Below, piece by piece: positions 17,775 to 26,001 of a DNA stretch of 64,000 bases. The stretch is from JACKFB01 sp041389525 (lineage in GTDB: Bacteria; Myxococcota_A; UBA9042; PHBI01; JACKFB01). The notes under the pieces were generated by a model. That model was not told the DNA's origin, did no database searches, and saw only the letters and a list, made by a program, of their open reading frames with translations. The position numbers were made by a program, and so were the translations under genes. The DNA lies in contig JAWKRR010000006.1 of the NCBI GenBank assembly GCA_041389525.1, forward strand, positions 130,027-194,026, given 5' to 3'. The stretch's first letter is position 1; every line of letters begins with the position of its first letter.

Positions 17775-18542
17775 ATGGCGCGTGCGGATTGTTCCGGCGC
17801 TTGCCGTGCCACGCGCCCGTCAGCGGTCAGAGTTCCCGTGACGATTGGCCCTTGGATAAAGCTGATTCGGGACCCATGCGCGGCCGCGGGCTTCGACCTG
17901 GTCGCGCCCGTACCTGTGGGCCGCTACAACGAGGCGGTCGACGCGCAGTACCGCCTGCCGGACTTCGGGTCCGCGCAGAGCTTGGCGGTGGTGATCGGCA
18001 ACACGAGCCGGCTGTGGACGCTGCTGCAAGAGGCCGTGGCGCGCGACCCGACGCTGTCGGAGGACGGGCATCCGGTGGACGCGTACGTCACGCGCAGCAT
18101 CGGCGACATCGTGGCCACGCTGCCGATCCCCGCGGAGGTTCGGTTCGCCCACGAGCCGCCGCCGCGGAGGGTCGCGATGCAGCGGCTCGCGCACGTCGCG
18201 GGTATGGCGCACCTGGGGCCAGCGTGGCTGAGCATCCACCTGACGCACGGGCCGTGGATCTCGCTGCGGGCGGCCATCGTGCTGAACCTGGACGCCGACG
18301 GCTTCGAGCCGGAGCGCTCGCCCGACCTCTGCGCTGCATGCCCGAAGCCGTGCTTGGTGGCCTTGGACAAGGCGCGGGCGCGGGCGACCGAGCCCGTGGA
18401 CCCGGAGCAGGGTCTGCCCCACTGGGAGGACTGGCTGGCGGTGCGGGACGCGTGCCCGGTTGGGCGGCATTTCCGCTATCCCGACGGGCAGTTGCGATAT
18501 CACTACACGCGGGATCCTGGGGCGCTGCAGCGGCCTAGCTGA
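17775..18542 (+). CDS. CblC/MMACHC-like putative cobalamin-processing protein with Cys motif
   Basis: 255 residues from ATG 17775. GTG 17838 is an alternative start and fits the family N-terminus better. The central part follows human MMACHC by recollection: GFDLVAPVPVGRYNEAV (GF..YNE), PVDAYVTRSIGDIVATLP (PVD...LP), AHVAGMAHL, and IHLTHGPWISLRAAIVL (IHP..GGW..IRG). Unlike MMACHC, the C-terminal third holds CAACPKPC (CxxCxxxC) plus a later DACPVG. This resembles the iron-sulfur ligands of QueG-type, B12-dependent relatives. Expected role: binding or reductive handling of corrinoids. It is convergent with flhB, with 5 bp between the stops. Confidence 0.65.
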   Translation: MARADCSGACRATRPSAVRVPVTIGPWIKLIRDPCAAAGFDLVAPVPVGRYNEAVDAQYRLPDFGSAQSLAVVIGNTSRLWTLLQEAVARDPTLSEDGHPVDAYVTRSIGDIVATLPIPAEVRFAHEPPPRRVAMQRLAHVAGMAHLGPAWLSIHLTHGPWISLRAAIVLNLDADGFEPERSPDLCAACPKPCLVALDKARARATEPVDPEQGLPHWEDWLAVRDACPVGRHFRYPDGQLRYHYTRDPGALQRPS

Positions 18543-18547
18543 GGGGC

Positions 18548-19639
18548 TCAGCGGCGGGTCGGTCGCGGCGCTCGGGCGACCTTCGCCTTGTAGACGCGGG
18601 CCAGGACGCGCGCGACCTCTTGGAAGAGGGCGTCGGGGACGGGCTGGCCGACCTTGCAGCGGCGCCACAGGGTTCGGGCCAGGGCGCGCTGCTCGATGAT
18701 GGGGACGCCGTGTTGGCGGGCCAGCCGGCGTATGTGCATCGCGAGATCATCGGCGCCTCGCGCGGTGACGCGCGGCGCTTTATCTTTCCCAGGGCGATAT
18801 TGCAGCGCAAGAGAGAGGTGCGTCGGGTTGGTCACGATGACGTCGGCCAGCGGGACCTCGCGCATGATCTGATTGAGGGAGAGCTCGCGGTGCATCTGGC
18901 GCCGCCGCTGCTTGTAAGCGGGCTTGCCCTCGGATTGCTCCATGTCGCGGATGAACTCTTCGCGCGTCATCTTGAGCTGCTGCATGTATTGGTTGCGCTG
19001 GTAGGTGTAGTCGACGACCGCGAGGATGGTCAGGACCAGCGTGGTCGCGACGAGCATCTGCCAGAGGTTGTCGCGCAGGAAGGTCTCGGACGTCGCGAGG
19101 GAGGCCGCGGCGAGCGCGGTCATCTCGTCGAGGTCGGCCAGAAAGATGCCGCCGATGACCAGCCCAGCCATGGTCAGCTTCGCGGTGGCCAAGCCGGCGC
19201 GGCTCGCGAACTTCTTGGGCGAGAGCGTCTCTTTGAGGCGCTGCATCGGGTTGATTCGGTCGAGCTTGAAGCCGATGGCTTCGGGGGCCCAGTTGAAGCC
19301 GGTCTGGGCGAAGCCGGCGGCGATGGCGGCGACGGCCATGAGCAGGCAGATCTGGAGGACCGGCGGCCCCATCGTGTTGAACATCGCGGCGAAGGTGTCG
19401 ACGATGGTGGGCGGCGTGTGGTCGGTGCCGGCGCTGTGCTCGATGGCCCAGCGGGTGCCCTCGAGCAGGCCGCCGATGGCCGAGGTGCCGAGCATCGAGA
19501 AGGCGAGGAGGGCCATCAGAAGCTGGGCGGCGCTGCCGACGTCGCGGCTCTGGGCGACGCGACCTTGCCGGCGGTATTCCTCGACCCGCTGTGGGGAGGG
19601 GTCGAATACCTTGTCTTCTGGGCTGCTGTCTTCGGCCAT
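18548..19639 (-). CDS. flhB: Flagellar type III export protein FlhB
   Basis: 363 residues. Four hydrophobic helices are followed by a cytoplasmic domain with the autocleavage motif NPTH at 271-274, so the substrate-specificity switch should work. The N-terminus (KVFDPSPQRVEEYRRQGRVAQSRD) is the usual FlhB entry. FlhB joins FliP, FliQ, FliR and FlhA in the export gate and changes specificity from rod/hook to filament after hook completion. It is last in the fliM-fliN-fliR-flhB operon. Confidence 0.97.
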   Translation of the reverse strand: MAEDSSPEDKVFDPSPQRVEEYRRQGRVAQSRDVGSAAQLLMALLAFSMLGTSAIGGLLEGTRWAIEHSAGTDHTPPTIVDTFAAMFNTMGPPVLQICLLMAVAAIAAGFAQTGFNWAPEAIGFKLDRINPMQRLKETLSPKKFASRAGLATAKLTMAGLVIGGIFLADLDEMTALAAASLATSETFLRDNLWQMLVATTLVLTILAVVDYTYQRNQYMQQLKMTREEFIRDMEQSEGKPAYKQRRRQMHRELSLNQIMREVPLADVIVTNPTHLSLALQYRPGKDKAPRVTARGADDLAMHIRRLARQHGVPIIEQRALARTLWRRCKVGQPVPDALFQEVARVLARVYKAKVARAPRPTRR

Positions 19640-19731
19640 GGCCCTTGAGTGCTCGTGTCGCGGCGGCGGCCTGGGGCGGTCGCTGCCGGTGGGGGCTCAT
19701 GCAAGAAGGGCGCCGGCCGGCGGCGGCGGAT

Positions 19732-20517
19732 TCAGCGCGCGCCGGCCATGTCGAGCATCTGGCGGGGCAAGGCGAGGACGGCGTGGTCCATGTGGAAGAC
19801 CAGGGCGTCGCCCATCATCCCCATGGAGAGGAGGCCCGCGATGAGCATGGCGCCGACGCCGATGGCGAAGAGGTTGGCGGCCGGGACGACGCGGGTCACG
19901 AAGGCCATGGCGATGTTGAGCACCAGCGTGGCGATGACGACGGGTGCGGAGAGCGAGAGCGCGGTCATGGCGAGGTTGCCGAGGACGGTGCCGAGGGTGG
20001 CGGCCGTCGGCATCGCCAGGACGAGCTCGCCCGGTGGGACGTGCTGGAGGTGCTGGAAGACCGTCAAGAGCATGACGTTGGGCCCGCCCACGACGACGAA
20101 GATGAGGGCGGCGCCCATCCGCAGCAGGGCGCCGATGGCGAGGCTCTCGTTTCCCGAGGTGGGATCGACGAAGACGTTGAAGCTGAGGCCCATGCTGAGC
20201 GCCGCCACGGAGCCGGCCGCCTCCACGGCCGTGAGGATGACCGAGAGGGCGAACCCCATGGAGAGCCCGAGGAGCACCTCGCGCCCGACGAGCAGCGCCA
20301 AGTGGAGGAGGGACGTGGGCGGTGGGATGAAGAGGCCGCCCAGGCCGAGGTCGAGGACCACGGCGACGACCAAGGCGAAGGTGACGCGGAGGCGCATCGG
20401 GGCCTGGTTCTCGCCGAGGCCGGGGACCCACCAGACGGCGCCGAGGACGCGCACCATGATGAGCATGACGCCGAAGATGTAGCCGACGAGCAGCTCAGCG
20501 GACGGGAAGGCGCTCAT
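19732..20517 (-). CDS. fliR: Flagellar export gate protein FliR
   Basis: 261 residues and six predicted membrane helices. Typical stretches are GEVLLG-like VGREVLLGLSMGFAL, the loop FNVFVDPTSG, and a helical C-terminus. It forms the export channel with FliP and FliQ, which are encoded 38 kb away. It lies 118 bp after fliN and 92 bp before flhB on the same strand. I see no separate promoter in those gaps. Confidence 0.95.
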   Translation of the reverse strand: MSAFPSAELLVGYIFGVMLIMVRVLGAVWWVPGLGENQAPMRLRVTFALVVAVVLDLGLGGLFIPPPTSLLHLALLVGREVLLGLSMGFALSVILTAVEAAGSVAALSMGLSFNVFVDPTSGNESLAIGALLRMGAALIFVVVGGPNVMLLTVFQHLQHVPPGELVLAMPTAATLGTVLGNLAMTALSLSAPVVIATLVLNIAMAFVTRVVPAANLFAIGVGAMLIAGLLSMGMMGDALVFHMDHAVLALPRQMLDMAGAR

Positions 20518-20635
20518 GGGCGTGCGGGGCGGCTCGGCGAGGCGAGGCGCGGGGGCGCGGCGTGCGCGCGGGCGTCAGAGCCCGTGCCTCCCGAACGCGC
20601 TGGGAATTCCTGGTGAAGCACCGCAGCCCCGTGGG

Positions 20636-20935
20636 TCAGGAGAGCCGCTCGACGCGCTCGGACGGGCTGACCACGTCGGTGAGGCGGACGCCGAACTTGT
20701 CGTTGACGACCACGGCCTCGCCGCGCGCCACCAGCTTGTCGTTGACGCGGACGTCCAGCGGCTCGCCGGCGACCTTGTCCAGCTCGATGACCGAGCCCTT
20801 GACCAGCGCGAGCAGCTCGCCGATGCGCATCTTGCGGCGCCCCAGCTCGACGGTGACCTGAAGCGGTACGTCCAGCAGGATCTGCATCGCCCGCGGCTCC
20901 ACGGGGCGGCCGGGGCCTTTGGCGTCGTCACTCAT
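20636..20935 (-). CDS. fliN: Flagellar motor switch protein FliN
   Basis: 99 residues from ATG 20935, which overlaps the fliM stop in ATGA. A longer frame starting at 21214 lies inside fliM and is not needed. The SpoA fold is plain: ILLDVPLQVTVELGRRKM, GSVIELDKVAGEPLDV, and VVVNDKFGVRLTDV. The length is near the short end for FliN, with almost no N-terminal extension. It is part of the cytoplasmic C-ring and binds FliM, FliG and FliH. Confidence 0.96.
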   Translation of the reverse strand: MSDDAKGPGRPVEPRAMQILLDVPLQVTVELGRRKMRIGELLALVKGSVIELDKVAGEPLDVRVNDKLVARGEAVVVNDKFGVRLTDVVSPSERVERLS

Positions 20936-21972
20936 CGGTCTACCTCTGTGCGGGGGCGCTTGGCGCCGTGCAGTTCGTCCTGAGTTCCACTGAGCGTCAC
21001 CGCCATGTTCCCCTGGCGCACCGCGGCGACGCCGGCGTACTTCGGCACGCCCTCGATGAGGACGTCGAGGGCGGCCTCTGGGTCGCGGTCCAGGCGAACG
21101 ATATCGCCGACTTCCAAGCGCAGCAGGTCGCGCACCGTCATCTCCGCGCGGCCGAGCACCGCGGTGATGTTGATCTCGACCTCGTCGAGGCGGGCGCGGA
21201 CGGTCTCGGTCCACCCGGTGTCGGCGGGGCTCGGGTTGGTCACGGCGGTGCGGGAGAGCCGCTTCTCAAAGGGCTTCAGCGCCGCCATCGGGATGATGAA
21301 GCGCACGTCGCCGCGCACCTCGCCCCAGGTGATGTCGACGCGCAGCTCGACCACGCGCTCCGACGGGCTGAAGATCGCCGCGTGGCGAGGATCCATCTCG
21401 GCGCGAACCATCCGGATCGCCAGCGGCACGATGTCCGCCCACGCCGCGCGGAGGCTGTGGTTCACGAAGCCGAGGAGGTGCCGGATGAGGTGGCGCTCGG
21501 TGGGGGTGAAGCTGCGGCCGGTGAGCTGGTCGGGTGCTGCGGGCTCGCCCCCGGAGCCGCCCATGAGGAGGTCGAAGAAGAGCTGGAGCAGGTTCGGCGC
21601 GAAGACCAAGAGCCCCGTGCTCGAGACGCCCTCGACTTCGAGAACGACGATGCTGCATGGGGTGGGGAGGGAGGCGTAGACCTCAGAGAAATTGAGGATA
21701 TCCGGGCGCGTGGGCACAAACGACGCGTACTGGCGCATCGCGCGCTGCAGCGTGCCGCCGAGGTGCAGCGCGAAGGCCTCGTGGACCAGGTCCAGCGCGG
21801 GGTAGTCGTGGCGCTGGTTGGACGAGCCGCCCACGAGGTCATAGCGAAGCACGACGTTGTCGTCTTCGGCGCGCACCTCGCTGGAGCCGCGCGAGGCGCG
21901 TGTGCTGCCCGAGAACGCCTCGCTAAGCGCGGTCAGCTCTTCGGGTGTAAGCAGCTCATCACTGGAGCCCAT
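20932..21972 (-). CDS. fliM: Flagellar motor switch protein FliM
   Basis: 346 residues. The N-terminal motif LTPEELTALSEAF stands in for the CheY-binding motif and diverges from the usual SQDEIDALL. The middle (about 60-235) is the CheC-like domain, and the C-terminal SpoA domain has INITAVLGRAEMTVRDLL. It is first in the operon and driven by a sigma-54 promoter at 22051-22065, giving a leader of about 65 bases. Confidence 0.96.
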   Translation of the reverse strand: MGSSDELLTPEELTALSEAFSGSTRASRGSSEVRAEDDNVVLRYDLVGGSSNQRHDYPALDLVHEAFALHLGGTLQRAMRQYASFVPTRPDILNFSEVYASLPTPCSIVVLEVEGVSSTGLLVFAPNLLQLFFDLLMGGSGGEPAAPDQLTGRSFTPTERHLIRHLLGFVNHSLRAAWADIVPLAIRMVRAEMDPRHAAIFSPSERVVELRVDITWGEVRGDVRFIIPMAALKPFEKRLSRTAVTNPSPADTGWTETVRARLDEVEINITAVLGRAEMTVRDLLRLEVGDIVRLDRDPEAALDVLIEGVPKYAGVAAVRQGNMAVTLSGTQDELHGAKRPRTEVDR

Positions 21973-22050
21973 GTGTCTCCCGACCCATTCGTCCTCGCTC
22001 GGGTGCCCGCAACAGGCCCCGCGTCCGTGTGTCGCGGTGACTCAGCACAA

Positions 22051-22065
22051 GCAAACGACGTGCCA
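22051..22065 (-). promoter_or_regulatory. Sigma-54 (-24/-12) promoter of the fliM operon
   Basis: Read on the minus strand the sequence is TGGCACGTCGTTTGC, which fits TGGCAC-N5-TTGC exactly. It sits about 80 bp upstream of the fliM start. Enhancer-binding activators are encoded next door, and an extensive inverted repeat lies just upstream. Confidence 0.9.
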
Positions 22066-22091
22066 ACGGCGCGTTTGCCGCGGCGGTCGCT

Positions 22092-22252
22092 CAGAGGGTG
22101 TTGAGATATTCTCCCGTCGCCTCGCTGGCTCACATCCTTCCAGGGACTTACGCGCCTCGGTTTCTTGCACTAGGCAAGCGCCCTCCTCGCGTAAGTCCCT
22201 GAAAAGACGTCGCTGGCGCGATGCTCGGTCCGAATACCTCAACACCCTCTCA
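22092..22252. repeat. Large nested inverted repeat upstream of fliM
   Basis: The outer arms AGAGGGTGTTGAG (22093-22105) and CTCAACACCCTCT (22238-22250) are perfect complements. The inner arms CAGGGACTTACGCG (22141-22154) and its complement (22188-22201) are also perfect. At the centre is CTTGC-actag-GCAAG (22164-22178). Between the matched blocks the arms are unlike but nearly equal in length. The right outer arm overlaps the stop codon of the minus-strand activator gene. It could serve as sigma-54 enhancer sites, a strong hairpin ending that gene, or a palindromic mobile remnant. Confidence 0.7.
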
Positions 22253-23269
22253 GCTCGCGTCGCTGGCCGACTTCCGCTTCAGCTTCTCTACCAGAGTCGT
22301 CCGGTTGAGGCCGAGCAGGCTCGCGGCTTGCGACTTGTTTCCGTCGGAGCGCTTGAGGGCCTGCCGGATGAGGTCGCTCTCGAGATCGTCGATGGTTGCT
22401 CGCAGATCGATGCCATCGGCGGGGAGCTCGAGGCGCTCGGCGGCGCGGACCGGAGCCACGCGGCCCCGCAGTCGCGCCAGCACGTCGTCGGCCCCGATGC
22501 GGTCGTGGCGCGCCAAGGCGATGACACCTTGTATGAGGTTCTCCAGCTCGCGCACGTTCCCCGGCCAGCTGTGGCGCTCCAGGATATCGATGGCTTCCTG
22601 AGTGATCTCGACCAGATCGGGGCGGCGGGCGCTCGCGTACAGGGTGAAGAAGTGACGCGCGAGGCCCGCGATGTCCATGGGCCGCTCTCTCAGCGGCGGG
22701 ACCTCGAGGCGCACCACGTCGATTCGGAAGAGCAGGTCCTCGCGGAAAGTACCGGCCGCGACGGCGTCTTCCAGGTTCCGATTGGTCGCGGTGACCAGCC
22801 GGAAGTTCGCCTTCTTCGGGGTGCTGGACCCGACGGGGACGAACTCCATCTCTTGGAGCACGCGCAACATCTTGGACTGAAGCGAGAGCGGCATCTCGCC
22901 GATCTCGTCGAGGAATAGGGTGCCGCCGCTCGCGGCCTCCAGGCGGCCGGCGCGCGGGCGGTCGGCTCCGGTGAAGGCGCCGCGGACGTGGCCGAAGAGC
23001 TCGCTCTCGAGCAGGGCCTCGGGGATCGCCGCGCAGTTGATCGGTACGAAGGGGCCGCCGCTCTGCGGGGACAGGTCGTGCAGCGCGCGGACCAGCCCCT
23101 CTTTGCCGGAGCCGCTCTCACCGCAGACCAGCACCGAGATGGGCGAATCCGCCAAGCGCACCAGCGCGTCCAGCACGGGCACCAGAGGCGAATGCGGCGC
23201 GTGAACCACCGGTTTTGCGAGCTTTTCCCAGCTCAGCTTCGCGGCGCTTCGTGTCGTCGTCTGGTCCAT
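22250..23269 (-). CDS. FleQ/FlrA-like sigma-54 activator without receiver domain
   Basis: 339 residues. The AAA+ domain has Walker A GESGSGKE (50-57), the sigma-54 contact loop GAFTGA (97-102), Walker B TLFLDEIGEM and an arginine-finger region (SFRED-like TFREDLLFRID). The C-terminal Fis-type helix-turn-helix ends NRTTLVEKLKRK, which resembles FleQ/FlrA. The N-terminal regulatory domain is reduced to about 25 residues, so there is no phosphorylation control in the protein itself. It is likely the master activator of early flagellar operons. It is divergent from the second activator across about 390 bp. Confidence 0.88.
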   Translation of the reverse strand: MDQTTTRSAAKLSWEKLAKPVVHAPHSPLVPVLDALVRLADSPISVLVCGESGSGKEGLVRALHDLSPQSGGPFVPINCAAIPEALLESELFGHVRGAFTGADRPRAGRLEAASGGTLFLDEIGEMPLSLQSKMLRVLQEMEFVPVGSSTPKKANFRLVTATNRNLEDAVAAGTFREDLLFRIDVVRLEVPPLRERPMDIAGLARHFFTLYASARRPDLVEITQEAIDILERHSWPGNVRELENLIQGVIALARHDRIGADDVLARLRGRVAPVRAAERLELPADGIDLRATIDDLESDLIRQALKRSDGNKSQAASLLGLNRTTLVEKLKRKSASDAS

Positions 23270-23480
23270 CCAGGCCTTGCGCGATCGGGGAGTGCGGAAC
23301 TTGGGCTGTGCGGCCGATTGCGCCGGGTTTGCACGTGAATGGCCAAGGGCATCGCGCGCGCTTCATGCTGTTCTGGCGTGGGGGTGGGGTCAAACTTCTC
23401 CAGGTATCGGGGCCACCCGACATCGGCAGCGGTTGCCTACCGGCCCGGCAGCTTCTGCCCACCATGGCGGGGCTCGCCGC

Positions 23481-23494
23481 GTCAGGCCCTTGAC
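23481..23494. promoter_or_regulatory. Candidate enhancer box 1 (GTCA-N6-TGAC) of the flgB operon
   Basis: GTCAGGCCCTTGAC, within the longer dyad GCGTCA-N6-TGACGC. Its centre is about 104 bp upstream of the -24 element at 23592, and 33 bp (about three helical turns) from box 2. The half-sites and spacing match the known FleQ consensus; function is inferred. Confidence 0.6.
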
Positions 23495-23513
23495 GCCACA
23501 GCGCGGGCCGAGC

Positions 23514-23527
23514 GTCACGACCTTGAC
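23514..23527. promoter_or_regulatory. Candidate enhancer box 2 (GTCA-N6-TGAC) of the flgB operon
   Basis: GTCACGACCTTGAC, centred about 71 bp upstream of the -24 element. It is in phase with box 1, so the pair could be bound on the same DNA face. Confidence 0.6.
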
Positions 23528-23591
23528 GATCCGCGTGCCTAGTGCGGGCTGAGGCCGCGGAAACCCTGTCCCATCGACTGTCCCGCCGGAC

Positions 23592-23606
23592 TGGCACGGC
23601 CCGTGC
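23592..23606 (+). promoter_or_regulatory. Sigma-54 (-24/-12) promoter of the second activator/flgB operon
   Basis: TGGCACGGCCCGTGC fits TGGCAC-N5-TTGC apart from G for T in the first base of the -12 element. The invariant GG and GC dinucleotides are correctly spaced. Transcription should start near 23618, about 45 bases before the GTG start at 23663. Confidence 0.8.
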
Positions 23607-23662
23607 AGAGTTTGCTCTCACGCCGCCTCTCGGCCCCACCCGTTCGTCCGCCCGGAGTCTTC

Positions 23663-24751
23663 GTGAGCGCCACCGTCAGTTCCCGCATCGTCGAAAGCGC
23701 CGCCCGTGATGGCGGGCCCCTGCTCGACAGCGCGAATCCAGCCATGCAGCGCGTCCTGACGCTGGCTCGGGGCGTCGCGGTGACGCCGGCGACGGTGCTG
23801 CTCACCGGCGAGAGTGGGACGGGAAAAGAGGTGCTCGCGCGCTGGATACACGCCCTGTCGCCCCGCGTCCGGTACCCGTTCGTGGCGGTGAACTGCGGCG
23901 CGATGCCTGCGACCCTGGTCGAGAGCGAGCTGTTCGGACACGAGCGCGGGGCCTTCTCCGGCGCGACCGAGCGGCGCGTCGGTCGATTCGAGGCGGCCCA
24001 CCGCGGGACGCTGCTGCTCGATGAGATCAGCGAGATGCCCCTGACGCTCCAGACGCGGCTGCTGCGGGTGCTGCAGGAGCGCGAGATTCAGAGGGTGGGT
24101 GGCAGCACGCCTATCGCCATCGATGTGCGAGTCGTGGCCACGACCAACCGGGACCTGCGCCAGATGGTCGCGGAGGGCAGCTTCCGCGAGGACCTCTACT
24201 ACCGACTGAACGTCTTTCCGGTGCACGTGCCGCCGCTGCGGGACCGCATGGAGGACGCGCCGGCGCTCATCGAGGCCATCCTGAGCCGGCTGGCGATTCG
24301 CTTTGAGCGCGGTCCCTTCACGCTGGGCGCGGGGGCCATGGCGAGGCTGGCGGCGTGTGCGTGGCCTGGAAACGTGCGCGAGCTCTCCAACGTGCTGGAG
24401 CGAGCTGTGGTCTTGGCGCCAGACGGCCGGATCTCGAGCGAGCAATTGATCATCGACACCCCCCTCGGGCCCGTGGGGGCGCTCCAGGCGTCGTCGTCGG
24501 CGGGCGGCGGGGCGCGACTGGAAGATCTGGAGCAGCAGACCATCTTGCAGGTCCTGGACGGGTGCGGCGGAAACCGGACTCACGCTGCGGAGCGGCTCGG
24601 GATCAGCATTCGAACGCTGCGGAACCGGCTGCGCGACTACCGCGAGCGTGGGGTTGAAGTCCCTGGGCCGTCGTCTGGGGTCGCCGTCGCAGAGGTCGGT
24701 GGGACAGCGAGACTTCGACGGGAAGGAGGAAGCGATGCGGCTCATGGGTGA
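23663..24751 (+). CDS. FlbD/FlrC-like sigma-54 activator without receiver domain
   Basis: 362 residues from GTG 23663, with GGAG six bases upstream; upstream starts fall inside the promoter. Walker A GESGTGKE is at 49-56, Walker B TLLLDEISEM follows, and the sigma-54 loop reads GAFSGA (96-101) in place of GAFTGA. The C-terminal helix-turn-helix includes GGNRTHAAERLGISIRTLRNRL. As in the divergent neighbour, the N-terminus is only about 25 residues with no receiver. It is the first gene of the large plus-strand flagellar operon and overlaps flgB by 17 bp. Probably the second-tier activator. Confidence 0.88.
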   Translation: MSATVSSRIVESAARDGGPLLDSANPAMQRVLTLARGVAVTPATVLLTGESGTGKEVLARWIHALSPRVRYPFVAVNCGAMPATLVESELFGHERGAFSGATERRVGRFEAAHRGTLLLDEISEMPLTLQTRLLRVLQEREIQRVGGSTPIAIDVRVVATTNRDLRQMVAEGSFREDLYYRLNVFPVHVPPLRDRMEDAPALIEAILSRLAIRFERGPFTLGAGAMARLAACAWPGNVRELSNVLERAVVLAPDGRISSEQLIIDTPLGPVGALQASSSAGGGARLEDLEQQTILQVLDGCGGNRTHAAERLGISIRTLRNRLRDYRERGVEVPGPSSGVAVAEVGGTARLRREGGSDAAHG

Positions 24752-25148
24752 CGACACGACGGCCGCCTTGAAGGCGTCCATGGATCTTCGATTCCGCAGG
24801 CATGAGCTGCTCGCTGGGAATGTCGCCAACGCGGACACGCCCGGCTACACGCCCCGCGACCTGAGCTTCGAGGGTGCGCTGGCGCAGGCCATGGGCGACG
24901 ACGTGATCCCGCCCGGCTTCGTCCGGACCCACCAGGCGCACCTCGCCGGCGACGGGGCGGAGGGCGCCGCGGACCGGGTGATCGAGCGGGCGGATGTCAC
25001 CAACACCCTCGACGGCAATGGGGTCGATCTGGACCTGGAGATGGCGCGCCTCGCGGACAACTCGCTCCGCTACAGCACCGCGGTGGAGGCCTTTCGCCGG
25101 CGCGGCTCCATGGTGCTGAACGTCCTCTCTGAAATGGGCCGCATCTAG
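24735..25148 (+). CDS. flgB: Flagellar proximal rod protein FlgB
   Basis: 137 residues from ATG 24735, ten bases past GGAGG. The rod signature RRHELLAGNVANADTPGYTP is near the N-terminus, and the C-terminal helix ends ...GSMVLNVLSEMGRI. The gene starts inside the end of the activator gene in another frame, so translation is coupled. FlgB forms the base of the periplasmic rod with FlgC, FlgF and FliE. Confidence 0.96.
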   Translation: MRLMGDDTTAALKASMDLRFRRHELLAGNVANADTPGYTPRDLSFEGALAQAMGDDVIPPGFVRTHQAHLAGDGAEGAADRVIERADVTNTLDGNGVDLDLEMARLADNSLRYSTAVEAFRRRGSMVLNVLSEMGRI

Positions 25149-25193
25149 CTCGAAACGGGCCCCACCGAGGGCCCGCCGCCTCAGGAGAATCTC

Positions 25194-25619
25194 ATGTTCC
25201 GTGGATTGGACATCTCAGCATCTGGCATGGCCGCGCAGCGCGCACGGATGAACACCGTCAGCTCGAATCTGGCCAACGCGTCCACGACGCGGACCCGCGA
25301 CGGTGGCCCCTACCAGCGCCAGGAGATCGTCTTCGAGGCGGTCGCGCGGCAGGTGGGCATGCCCATCGAGGGCGCGGACCAGGTCGACGGGGAGGGCGTG
25401 CGGGTCATCGGCGTGCAGAAGGACCCTAGCCCGGGACCCCTCGTCTACGATCCGGGACACCCGGACGCGGACGCCGACGGCAACGTCCGGCTGCCCAACG
25501 TGAACCTGGTCGAGGAGATGGTCGACATGATCAGCGCGTCGCGCTCGTTTGAGGCCAGCGCCCAAGCGTTCAACACCGTGCGCGACATGTCGCAGCGCGC
25601 CCTTGAGATCGGGAGGTAG
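25194..25619 (+). CDS. flgC: Flagellar proximal rod protein FlgC
   Basis: 141 residues, with CAGGAG before the ATG. N-terminal GLDISASGMAAQRARMN and SSNLANAST are typical. The C-terminus carries the conserved PNVNLVEEMVDMISASRSFEASAQAFNT stretch (quoted in part: NVNLVEEMVDMI). Rod subunit between FlgB and FlgG. Two bases separate its stop from the fliE start. Confidence 0.97.
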   Translation: MFRGLDISASGMAAQRARMNTVSSNLANASTTRTRDGGPYQRQEIVFEAVARQVGMPIEGADQVDGEGVRVIGVQKDPSPGPLVYDPGHPDADADGNVRLPNVNLVEEMVDMISASRSFEASAQAFNTVRDMSQRALEIGR

Positions 25620-25621
25620 CC

Positions 25622-25945
25622 GTGGAAATCGCTACGATTTCGCCTCACCTCCCGCTTGGGGACACGCAGGCTCTGCGCGCGCCGGTCGGGACGGAAGGGC
25701 CCGTCGCTGGCCCGCGCGACCCGGTCACGGACTTCGCGGCCGTGCTCGAGTCGGCGCTCTCCGAGACGAACGCGGTGGTGGCCAACAGCGATGCGCTCGC
25801 CCAGCGATTCGTCGCGGGCGAGGACATCCCGGTACACCAGGTCATGGTCTCGCTCGCTGAGGCTGGCATCGCGATGCAGCTCACCACGGCTGTCACGACG
25901 CGGGCCATCGCCGCCTACCAGGAAATCGTTCGGATGCAGATCTGA
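25622..25945 (+). CDS. fliE: Flagellar MS-ring/rod junction protein FliE
   Basis: 107 residues, start GTG. The C-terminal half (VHQVMVSLAEAGIAMQLTT ... AYQEIVRMQI) is the FliE signature; the N-terminal ~35 residues are variable. FliE links the MS ring to the proximal rod and is the first export substrate. It lies in the usual flgB-flgC-fliE-fliF order. Confidence 0.96.
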   Translation: MEIATISPHLPLGDTQALRAPVGTEGPVAGPRDPVTDFAAVLESALSETNAVVANSDALAQRFVAGEDIPVHQVMVSLAEAGIAMQLTTAVTTRAIAAYQEIVRMQI

Positions 25946-26001
25946 GCGCGCTCCGTCGCTCGCTCGGCCCTTCGCCGGACGCCCAGCCATCTGAGGATTG
26001 A

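Larger units (their letters stand above)
23270..23662. promoter_or_regulatory. Control region between the two divergent sigma-54 activator genes
   Basis: 393 bp without a convincing gene. It holds two GTCA-N6-TGAC dyads and the sigma-54 promoter of the plus-strand operon, described separately. I see no clear promoter for the minus-strand activator. The GTG at 23603, which would extend the plus-strand gene, lies within the -12 element, so translation must start downstream, at 23663. Confidence 0.7.
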
